Position numbers and translations under genes: made by a program. Below, in pieces: positions 1-6,360 of a DNA stretch of 7,854 nt. Origin of the DNA: Acidobacteriota bacterium (GTDB taxonomy: Bacteria > Acidobacteriota > Vicinamibacteria > Vicinamibacterales > 2-12-FULL-66-21); the NCBI GenBank assembly GCA_013362195.1, contig JABFWM010000352.1, forward strand, positions 1-7,854, written 5' to 3'. The number at the start of each line of letters is the position of its first letter. Position 1 is the first letter of the stretch. The notes beneath the pieces are model-generated. The model was not told where the DNA came from and did not search any database. It saw only the letters and a list, made by a program, of their open reading frames with translations.

Positions 1-985
1 GGTAGCAGTCCGCGGCGTTCATCAGCGCGCAGAGGTCCGGGCGATCGAGATAGCCATCGAGCATGACGACGTTGAGGCCGCGCGCCTCTTCGTACAGGCG
101 GCGAACCCCTGCGCGATCGTATTCCGGGTTGCTGAATTTCAGCACGAGCACGGCGGCGTCGTGCGGCAGCCCCGCGCGGCGAAACGCGCGGATCGCGCCA
201 TACGGGTTCTTGCGCTCGGTCTGGCTCGAGACGTCGAAGATGTACAGGAACGCCGCCGGCGCGGCGGGGATCCCGAAGTGCGCGCGGCCGTGCGGCGGCA
301 GCGGCGGCAGCACGACGGCCAGCGGCAGGCGGCGGACGAGCACCTTGCATTTCGACTGGATCGACTGCTGCACGAAGCGCGTCGCCGCCCACACCTCGTC
401 GACGTAGCCGGCGAGCGGCACCCAGTCGTCGCGGAACGCGGCCAGCTCCCAGAACCAGTAGCCGATGGTGTAGCGATCGCGGAAGTACGCGGGGCCGCGC
501 GCCGCCGCGAACGCCGGCATGTTGTCGGCGTTCAGGTGGACGAGATTGAACGGATGCGGATTCGCGTCGCTGAAGGCGGGCCGATAGGTCGTCTCGCCGG
601 TCCGCAGCGCCGACGGGACGTTGTTGAGCGCCAGCGGCACGCCGGCGGCGTCCAGCGAACGTATGTTGGCGCGCGCCGCCTCACCCATGCCGCTCTCGGT
701 GTCCAGGTAGCCGGACACGTTGACGCCGAGCGGCGTCGTGCGCACCGCCGAGGGCACACGGCGATGAGGGCTGTGCGCGCGTCGCGCGGCGCGCAGCGCG
801 TGAGCGGAGAGCCCGCTGAACTTCGCGCGCACGCGCGCGCGGCGATAGGCCTCGAGCATCTTCCACGGCCCGCTCCCGCGGATCTCCTCGATCTGCTGCT
901 CGGTCTGGTCGATCTGCCGGGCGAGCTGCGCGCGCCGGTGTTCGATCCGCCGGAGCTCCTCGATCAGCTCCTCGAGCGCCTTCAT
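1..985 (-). CDS. GT4-like glycosyltransferase with N-terminal coiled coil, 3'-partial
   Basis: An open frame runs from the ATG at 985 to the left edge without a stop, giving 328 residues of an unfinished protein. The start is well fixed: an in-frame TGA lies immediately before the ATG. Residues 1-37 are a Glu/Arg/Gln-rich coiled-coil-like helix (IEELRRIEHRRAQLARQID at 8-26), then GPWKMLEAYRRARVRAK (39-55). The catalytic part begins near 87 with GVNVSGYLDTESGMGEAARA (87-106), a glycine loop typical of a GT4-like group, followed by FNLVHLNAD (146-154), YTIGYWFWELAAF (172-184) and DEVWAATRFVQQSI (196-209). The C-terminal domain starts with FLYIFDVSSQTERKNP (246-261), where R258-K259-N260 matches the GT4 donor-domain RKNP motif. 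The expected EX7E motif would lie beyond the edge. It is probably a chain-extending transferase of this pathway; the sugar is unknown. A gap with a heptamer repeat separates it from the Wzt-methyltransferase gene. Confidence 0.88.
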   Translation of the reverse strand, partial: MKALEELIEELRRIEHRRAQLARQIDQTEQQIEEIRGSGPWKMLEAYRRARVRAKFSGLSAHALRAARRAHSPHRRVPSAVRTTPLGVNVSGYLDTESGMGEAARANIRSLDAAGVPLALNNVPSALRTGETTYRPAFSDANPHPFNLVHLNADNMPAFAAARGPAYFRDRYTIGYWFWELAAFRDDWVPLAGYVDEVWAATRFVQQSIQSKCKVLVRRLPLAVVLPPLPPHGRAHFGIPAAPAAFLYIFDVSSQTERKNPYGAIRAFRRAGLPHDAAVLVLKFSNPEYDRAGVRRLYEEARGLNVVMLDGYLDRPDLCALMNAADCY

Positions 986-997
986 TCAGCGTTCACA

Positions 998-1053
998 AGG
1001 AGGCAGGAGACAGGAGACAGGAGGCAGGAGACAGGAGACAGGAGACAGGAGAG
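998..1053. repeat. Tandem heptamer repeat, eight units of AGGAGRC
   Basis: Eight consecutive 7-base units run without interruption: AGGAGGC, AGGAGAC twice, AGGAGGC, AGGAGAC three times, then AGGAGAG. The plus strand is almost pure purine apart from one C per unit; the transcribed minus-strand product reads as repeated GTCTCCT/GCCTCCT. The array fills more than half of the 99-base gap between the Wzt-methyltransferase stop (1085) and the next ATG (985), so it would lie in the leader of the downstream glycosyltransferase if the genes are co-transcribed. A seven-base period is prone to copy-number change by slippage, but both flanking reading frames end outside it. No promoter or terminator was recognised in this gap. 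Confidence 0.95.
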
Positions 1054-1084
1054 TTCGCATTCCGACAAGATTCTCCTGCGCTCC

Positions 1085-2533
1085 TTATATCCTGTGGTCC
1101 GTCGAATGACTGACGCTCGAACGAGCGTTCGGGGCGATCACGAGCAGCGACTCGCCGCGCGGGTGGTGCGCGTCGGGCAGCCGCTCGATGCGGCCGCCCG
1201 CCAGTTCGGCGAGGCGCGCGAGCACGTCGAAGTCGTGATGGTACGGCGGCCAGTCGGCTGATGTCGTCGCTCCGTCGGGCTGCTGCCGCGGCTCGAAGAG
1301 ATCCGGTCCCGGCTCCGCCCACGTGACGAAGAAGCGGCCCTCCGGTGTCAGCTTGCGGACGACCGACGCGAAGCAGCGCGCGACGGCGTTGAGCGGCAGC
1401 CGCCGCAGCAGCGAGCTGGCGATCGCGTAATCGAACGCATGCGGCACGCCGCTGAAGTCGAACTCCTCGTTGACGACGAAATGCCCGCGCTCGGCGGCGA
1501 CCCCGGCCTTCGGCAGCTCCGAGTGCACGCCGGCCAGATATCGATCCATCGTCTGCTCGTAGCCCCAGTAGTGGCTCTGCATCATGTAGGGCAGCAGGCG
1601 CGCGGCGGCCGCGAAGCTTCCGCAGCCCACGTCCATCACGTACTGATCCGGCCGCAGCCCCTGCGCGAGCAGGAGCTCGTAGACCCACTCGCCCTCGGCA
1701 TCGACAAGGCTCCTCACCGATCGCGGCGAGGACGCGTCCTCCGCCGTCTCGCTGCCGTTGTCGTCCGCACGGACCGCCTTGTGCGGCGTGCGCGACATCA
1801 GGCGCCGGTATTCGGCGAGGCCGCCCTCGACGTCGCCGTCGAAGCGCAGATGCCCATCGTCGAGCACGCAGACGCGGCGGCAGATGGCGCGCACCGCCGC
1901 GGGCGCGTGCGAAACGAAGAGAATGGTGCGGCCCGACTCGACGAACGCCTGCAGCGTGGCCATGCACTGCTTCTGGAACTCCTCGTCGCCGACCGCGAAG
2001 ATTTCGTCGAGCAGCAGCACGTCGGGATCCATGTTCGCGGCAATGGCGAAGCCGAGCCGCATGTGCATGCCGGACGAATAGTTCTTGATCGGCACGTCCA
2101 TGAAATGCCGCAGTCCCGAGTACTCGACGATGCGGTCGTAGATGGACAGCGCTTCGGCACGGGTCAGGCCGTGGATGGCGGTGTTGAGCAGCACGTTCTC
2201 CTGGCCGGTCAGCTCGGGATGAAAGCCCGTGCCCAGCTCGATCATGCTGCCAATCCGCGTGCGCTCCTCGACGAGCAGCCGGCCCGACGAGGGGCGGTGA
2301 ATGCCGGCGATCAGCTTCAGGAACGTGCTCTTGCCGGATCCGTTGCGCCCGACGAGCCCGATCGCGTCGCCGTGCGCGATCCGGATCGAGACGCCGCGCA
2401 GCGCCCAGAACTCCTCGGTCCTCGCGCGCTCGCCGGCGCGGAGGATTCCCATCGCCCGCGCCTTGATATCCGACGCGTTGTGGCGCAGCACGAATTTCTT
2501 TGACACCTCTCGGGCGTCGATCACGGTCGTCAT
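1085..2533 (-). CDS. wzt: Wzt-type ABC ATPase fused to a SAM methyltransferase domain
   Basis: A 482-residue protein joining an export ATPase to a methyltransferase. Residues 1 to about 245 form a Wzt/KpsT-like ATPase powering polysaccharide export with the Wzm permease: Walker A GRNGSGKST (62-70), ELGTGFHPELTGQEN (99-113, characteristic of this family), signature YSSGMHMRLGF (152-162), Walker B DVLLLDE (171-177), H-loop His209. A polar linker (about 246-275) leads to a class I methyltransferase domain (about 276-468) with motif I MDVGCGSF (300-307), acidic E326 at the end of the next strand, DFDFSGVPHAFDYAIASSLLR (by position about 357-377, key residues DFDFSG and FDYA) and LTPEGRFFVTW (395-405). 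No Wzt_C-like beta-sandwich glycan-binding domain can be recognised; the methyltransferase sits in that place. One unbroken frame spans both parts. The ATG follows an 82-base gap and has only a weak ribosome-binding site. The methyl acceptor is unknown; the domain may cap or modify the chain being exported. Confidence 0.9.
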   Translation of the reverse strand: MTTVIDAREVSKKFVLRHNASDIKARAMGILRAGERARTEEFWALRGVSIRIAHGDAIGLVGRNGSGKSTFLKLIAGIHRPSSGRLLVEERTRIGSMIELGTGFHPELTGQENVLLNTAIHGLTRAEALSIYDRIVEYSGLRHFMDVPIKNYSSGMHMRLGFAIAANMDPDVLLLDEIFAVGDEEFQKQCMATLQAFVESGRTILFVSHAPAAVRAICRRVCVLDDGHLRFDGDVEGGLAEYRRLMSRTPHKAVRADDNGSETAEDASSPRSVRSLVDAEGEWVYELLLAQGLRPDQYVMDVGCGSFAAAARLLPYMMQSHYWGYEQTMDRYLAGVHSELPKAGVAAERGHFVVNEEFDFSGVPHAFDYAIASSLLRRLPLNAVARCFASVVRKLTPEGRFFVTWAEPGPDLFEPRQQPDGATTSADWPPYHHDFDVLARLAELAGGRIERLPDAHHPRGESLLVIAPNARSSVSHSTDHRI

Positions 2534-2615
2534 GCGGTCGGATGAGCCCTGCGCCTGCGCTGCGCGCCGGCGGGCTCGTGCATCCTCTACGCTTCGCGCC
2601 TCCGCGTGAGATCAG

Positions 2616-3479
2616 TCACGCGCGGCGGCTGCGCCACCATGCGCGCAGCGGCAGCGCGACGCGCGCGAACCAGCGCGCCGGATGCAGGCGCGATCGTACC
2701 ACGTGCGTCGCGTAGTACTGATAAGCGGAGCGATGGAAGGCGCGAATCGCCAGCTTCGAGCTGGTCTTCGCGCTCGCGCCGCCGCTGTGGAGGACCCGTG
2801 CCCGCGGAACGAAGCGCGTCGACCAGCCGCGTGCGCGAAAGCGGCGGCACAAATCGGCGTCCTCCCAATAGAGGAAGTAGCGCTCGTCGAAGCCGCCGAC
2901 CGCGTCGAACATGTCGCGCCGTATCAGCATCGACGCGCCCATCACCCAATCGATTGGCGTGCTTTCCGCGCCGGCGGCGACGAGATCCGCGGCTTGCAGG
3001 TTCCGCCGCGTCATCGCGGCGTTCGGGAAGAGCTTCGCGAGCAGTCCGTGACGTCCGAACAGGCCCGTCCACGCGGTCGGGTCGCCGCGCGCGCTCGCTT
3101 GCACCGAGCCGTCCGCGTTCAGCAGCTGCGGCGCCGCGATCGCGCAGTCCGCGTGACGGTCCAGCGTGTCGACCAGCGCGGGAAACGCGCCGGGCTCGAC
3201 GCGGCAGTCCGGATTGAGCAGCCACAGCAGCGGGGCCCTGGTCAGCCGCGCCGCCTGATTCACCGCCGCGCCGAATCCGCGGTTGGCCGCGTTCCGCCGC
3301 ACCTGCAGGTGCGGCGCGGACGCGATCAGATTGGCGCTGCCATCGGTCGACGCGTTGTCGACGACGATCGCGTGCCATTCGACCGACGCGAGATCGCGCG
3401 CCACGGTTTCCAGGCACCGGTTCGCCTCGTCCCCCGAGTTGAAGGTGACGATGATGACGCACACCCCCGGCGTGCTCAT
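2616..3479 (-). CDS. GT2-family glycosyltransferase, rhamnosyltransferase-like
   Basis: A 287-residue GT-A-fold enzyme of family 2, of the WbbL/rhamnosyltransferase-like group. It opens with VCVIIVTFNSGDEANRC (6-22), followed by VDNASTDGS (40-48) for nucleotide binding and NRGFGAAVNQA (66-76). LLNPDC (87-92) supplies the metal-site Asp (D91). WVMGASMLIRRDMFD (178-192) leads to GGFDERYFLYWEDADLCRR (195-213), with the Glu-Asp pair E206-D207 typical of the catalytic region, and H231 follows in VLHSGG. The C-terminal 40 residues are Arg/Trp-rich and may lie against the membrane. The ATG overlaps the GT4 stop by four bases, suggesting translational coupling and sequential action on the same glycan. 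A 82-base gap with no gene follows. Transfer of rhamnose is a family-based guess, not something the sequence proves. Confidence 0.92.
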   Translation of the reverse strand: MSTPGVCVIIVTFNSGDEANRCLETVARDLASVEWHAIVVDNASTDGSANLIASAPHLQVRRNAANRGFGAAVNQAARLTRAPLLWLLNPDCRVEPGAFPALVDTLDRHADCAIAAPQLLNADGSVQASARGDPTAWTGLFGRHGLLAKLFPNAAMTRRNLQAADLVAAGAESTPIDWVMGASMLIRRDMFDAVGGFDERYFLYWEDADLCRRFRARGWSTRFVPRARVLHSGGASAKTSSKLAIRAFHRSAYQYYATHVVRSRLHPARWFARVALPLRAWWRSRRA

Positions 3480-4603
3480 GCCGCGCGCCCGGTGTGGCGG
3501 CCGGCCGCCTCGCGGAAGACGGCAAGCGTGTCGGTTGCGGTCCGCGTCCAGGAGAACTGCGCCGCACGCGCCAGCGACGCGGCGTGCAGCGCGCTGGCGG
3601 TCGCCGGGTCGGTCACGACCCGCCGTATTGCGTCACGCCAGGCATCGATGTCGAGGTCGGCGACGAGCAGCGCCGCCTCGCCGACCAGCTCGGGGATCGA
3701 CGAGCCGTTGGCGCCGACGACCGGAACACCGCAGCGCATCGCTTCGAGGACGGGCAGGCCGAAGCCTTCGTATCGCGACGGGTAGGCGAGCAGCAGCGCC
3801 CCCCGATAGAGGTTCAGCAGCGCGTCCTCTTCGACGGGCCCGGTCAGCACCAGCGCCGACGGATCGCGTGCGGCCTGCGCCTGCGCGCGCAGCGCCGGGC
3901 CGGTGCCGCGATCGATGCCGGCGCACACCAGCGTCAGGTCGGCGCAGCGCGGATCGTCGCGGCGCAGCGCCAGCACCGCCGCGAGCGCGGTCGTCAGGTT
4001 GCGGCGCACGTGCAGGTCGCCGACGTGCAGCGCGTAGGGCCGGCGCACTGCCGACGGCAGCGCCGACGGATCGCAGGGCCCGGGGGTGAACCGTTCCGAG
4101 GCAGCGAGCGGGACGACGTGAATGTGCGCGGCAGGGATGCCGTAGGCCGCGATGATCTCCTGCCGCGAGAACGACGAGTCCGTCACGATCCGGTCGGCGC
4201 CGAGCGCGGAGGCGCGATAGAACCAGCGCCGCATGCGATCGTTCTTGTACGCGTTCCACTCCGGGCGCCGCTCGTAGCTGACGTCGTGCACGGTGAGCAC
4301 CTGCGGATGCACGCCCCAGAGCGGCGCGGTATAGGCGGGCGCATGATAGACGTCGAGGGCGGCGGCGCGCGCGGCGAGCGGGATCGACACCGCCATCCAT
4401 CCCAGGTTCGTCGGCGCCGCGATCGCCGGCCGCGGCGTGACACGCTCCGGCAGGCGCGTGCCGGCGGCCGCGCCCAGCGCGATGATCTCCACGGCCGGAT
4501 CGATGCGCGCGATCGCGCCATAGAGCTCCCACGCATAGCGCCGCACGCCGCCGGCCGGCGACGAGAAGGCACGGGCGTCGACGCCGAGTCGCAGCTTCGT
4601 CAC
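3476..4603 (-). CDS. GT4-family glycosyltransferase
   Basis: A 375-residue cytoplasmic retaining glycosyltransferase with a GT-B fold, likely adding one sugar from a nucleotide-sugar donor to the lipid-linked chain. The N-terminal domain has the glycine loop GGVRRYAWEL (18-27), HAPAYTAPLW (87-96) and TVHDVSYERRPEW (104-116), as in mannosyltransferase-like GT4 proteins. TDSSFSRQEI (141-150) precedes the C-terminal domain. That domain has HVGDLHVRRNL (193-203) and the donor-site motif EGFGLPVLE (E279 and E287, the EX7E pair), followed by CGVPVVGANGSSIPELVGEAALLV (291-314), written here in full only by position and key residues CGVPVV and SIPELVG. The length is normal for the family. The start is GTG, chosen because it gives a four-base GTGA overlap with the upstream stop and a natural N-terminal strand (KLRLGVDAR). 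Its stop overlaps the next ATG as ATGA. The donor and acceptor cannot be read from the sequence. Confidence 0.92.
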   Translation of the reverse strand: MTKLRLGVDARAFSSPAGGVRRYAWELYGAIARIDPAVEIIALGAAAGTRLPERVTPRPAIAAPTNLGWMAVSIPLAARAAALDVYHAPAYTAPLWGVHPQVLTVHDVSYERRPEWNAYKNDRMRRWFYRASALGADRIVTDSSFSRQEIIAAYGIPAAHIHVVPLAASERFTPGPCDPSALPSAVRRPYALHVGDLHVRRNLTTALAAVLALRRDDPRCADLTLVCAGIDRGTGPALRAQAQAARDPSALVLTGPVEEDALLNLYRGALLLAYPSRYEGFGLPVLEAMRCGVPVVGANGSSIPELVGEAALLVADLDIDAWRDAIRRVVTDPATASALHAASLARAAQFSWTRTATDTLAVFREAAGRHTGRAA

Positions 4604-6360
4604 CGGATGTCCAGGTAGAGCCGCCGCACCTCGATCCCGCGCGCGCCGCAGACGTCGCGCACCCGCTGCTCGGCGAGACCGTTGATCGCCGGCGAGCTGA
4701 TCAGCACTTCCTCGATTCCCAGGCGGCGGATCAGGACCTCGAGATCCGTGACCGCGCCGCGCACCGGCACGCCGAGCATCCGTCGCGCGCGCTTCGCGCC
4801 GTCATCGTCGACGAACGCGACCGGGTTGCGCCCCCAGGCGTCGCTCGCCAGCATCTCGCGCGCGAGCAGCTGGCCGCGCACCCCCGCGCCGTAGATCAGC
4901 ACGCGCTTCTTCTGCGGGCTGCTCCGCGCCGCGATGCGGCCGAGCACGCGGAACGACGAGCGCGTCGCGACGATGGCGATCGTCAGCAGCACCGCGTCGA
5001 TGATGAACACGCTGCGCGAGAAGCGCTCGAACTTGTAGAAATAGGTGACGGCCAGCACCGACAGCACGACCCCCGACGCGACGCCGCGCAGCACCGTCGA
5101 GAGATCGTGGAGCCCGAACGTGCTCCACATCCGCGAGTAGAGGCCGGATCCATAGAGCGCCGCGAGCTGGCAGCCGAGGATCGCGGGCAGCGACAGCCTG
5201 AAGCTCGAAAGGAACACGGTCAGCGCGTCCCCTTCGAAGCGGATGCGATAGGCCGCGTAGTAGCACGTCGTGATCAGCAGCAGGTCGAGCAGCACTTCGC
5301 CGGCATGCCAGCGGAACGTGAGATCCGCGAGCAGCGGGGCGATCGGCGCGTTCTGCAGCGCCCGGAAATCCTGTCCCGCGTACGCGGGCACGCGCGCGAG
5401 ATACAACCCCATCATCAGCACGGCCACCGCGAACGCCGCCGCGATCGGCCACGCCGCGCCGCCGCCGCTCTTGATGATCGACGCGGTGACGGCGCCGGCG
5501 AGGCCAAGCACGTAGAGCAGCGCGACCGCCGCGGGCTCGGAGAAGCCGGCCGAGACCAGTCGGTGCGACGTGTGGTCGATGTTGCCGCGGGTCGTGCTCC
5601 GTCCCGCCAGCCGCCGCAGCAGCACGACGAACGAGCTGTCGACAATCGGCACGACGAGGATGAGCGCCGCGGCGGCGGCGGCGCCCGGCGTGGCCGCGCG
5701 CGCGACCGCGGTCGTCGCGCAGGCCGCGACGATGCCGCCAATCGCCAAGCTGCCGCAATTGCCCATGAAGAGTCGTGCGGGATGGCGGTTCCAACCGAGG
5801 AACCCCGCGAGCGCGCCCGTCAACGACAGGAGCACGAGGGCCAGCGCCGGTCCGAGCTCGTCGTGAAACACGATCGCGAGCGAGGCCGCGGCAATCGCCG
5901 TCACGCCGGCCGCGAGCCCGTCCATGTTGTCGAGGAGGTTGATGGCGTTGTCGAGCCCGGCGAACCAGACGATCGCGAGGACGACGAGCGCGGCGTGCCA
6001 CGGCGACGCGCCAGTCTTCGACAAGGTGAAGATGAAGAACGCCGCCACGGCGAGGGTGCTGACCATCTTCGCCAGCGCCGACATCGGCGCCGTATCGTCG
6101 TACCAGCCGGCGACGAACAGCGCGGCGCCGGCGGCGAGCACCGGCCAGGCCGCGACCGCGAGGCCGCCACCGGCCAGCAGCCCGGCGAACGTGCCGACCG
6201 CGATGCCGATCCCGCCGAAGGTCGGCGTCGGATGCCGGTGCCACCGTTCCGGACGCGGTGGTACCACCGCGCCGGCGCGGATCGCGGCGCGGCGGACGAG
6301 CGCTCCGGCGATGAGCGAGACGAGCGCGCTGACCAGGGCGGCGGCGAGAAGGCCCGGCAT
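4600..6360 (-). CDS. WecA/MraY-like glycosyl-1-phosphate transferase fused to FlaA1/CapD N-terminal region
   Basis: A 586-residue membrane protein with two parts. Residues 1 to about 325 are a polyprenyl-phosphate sugar-1-phosphate transferase, the enzyme that starts lipid-linked glycan synthesis. It shows FGGIGIAVG (48-56), YDD (87-89, the Mg-site Asp pair), NAINLLDNMDGLAAG (138-152), RLFMGNCGSLAIGG (196-209) and a His-containing loop, DHTSHRL (262-268), among many hydrophobic helices. In WecA and MraY the FMG motif continues with Asp; here residue 201 is Asn. Residues about 348-586 resemble the front half of FlaA1/CapD proteins: about four membrane helices, then a Rossmann fold beginning VLIYGAGVRGQ (487-497, GxGxxG). 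The protein ends at 586, so the C-terminal SDR epimerase/dehydratase domain of FlaA1 is absent. The start is the ATG sharing one base with the permease stop (TGATG); the frame is open further upstream, but that part is out of frame with the permease and has no family features. Its TGA overlaps the next GTG by four bases. The sugar specificity is unknown. Confidence 0.88.
   Translation of the reverse strand: MPGLLAAALVSALVSLIAGALVRRAAIRAGAVVPPRPERWHRHPTPTFGGIGIAVGTFAGLLAGGGLAVAAWPVLAAGAALFVAGWYDDTAPMSALAKMVSTLAVAAFFIFTLSKTGASPWHAALVVLAIVWFAGLDNAINLLDNMDGLAAGVTAIAAASLAIVFHDELGPALALVLLSLTGALAGFLGWNRHPARLFMGNCGSLAIGGIVAACATTAVARAATPGAAAAAALILVVPIVDSSFVVLLRRLAGRSTTRGNIDHTSHRLVSAGFSEPAAVALLYVLGLAGAVTASIIKSGGGAAWPIAAAFAVAVLMMGLYLARVPAYAGQDFRALQNAPIAPLLADLTFRWHAGEVLLDLLLITTCYYAAYRIRFEGDALTVFLSSFRLSLPAILGCQLAALYGSGLYSRMWSTFGLHDLSTVLRGVASGVVLSVLAVTYFYKFERFSRSVFIIDAVLLTIAIVATRSSFRVLGRIAARSSPQKKRVLIYGAGVRGQLLAREMLASDAWGRNPVAFVDDDGAKRARRMLGVPVRGAVTDLEVLIRRLGIEEVLISSPAINGLAEQRVRDVCGARGIEVRRLYLDIR

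Noticed and set aside
986..1084. Possible CRISPR or phage attachment site at the repeat array
   Set aside because: The units are seven bases with no spacers, and no cas, integrase or tRNA gene is nearby. It is a simple tandem repeat.
1113..1128. Palindrome ACGCTCGAACGAGCGT near the 3' end of the Wzt-methyltransferase gene
   Set aside because: Seven-base arms with a two-base loop, inside coding sequence, no T-run after it and no second copy noticed. It is not enough to call a terminator or repeat element.
161..1261. Plus-strand open frame of 366 codons at the left end
   Set aside because: It crosses the glycosyltransferase gene, the heptamer gap and the end of the methyltransferase domain in antisense. 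Its product is Arg-rich and includes the translated repeat.
993..1967. Minus-strand frame of 324 codons ending in a periodic SPASCLL peptide
   Set aside because: An out-of-frame shadow of the Wzt-methyltransferase gene; its periodic end is just the heptamer repeat translated.
1439..2503. Plus-strand open frame of 354 codons opposite the Wzt-methyltransferase gene
   Set aside because: Antisense shadow, with no motif of its own. The sense strand shows all ABC ATPase motifs.
2544..2577. Inverted repeat GAGCCC...GGGCTC in the 82-base gap, considered as a terminator or attenuator
   Set aside because: The stem is only six bases with a 22-base loop, and no T-run follows on the transcribed strand. 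Such pairings are common at this GC content.
3494..4618. Plus-strand open frame of 374 codons opposite the GT4 gene
   Set aside because: Antisense shadow: low-complexity Arg-rich product, no recognisable domain, fully covered by the GT4 gene.
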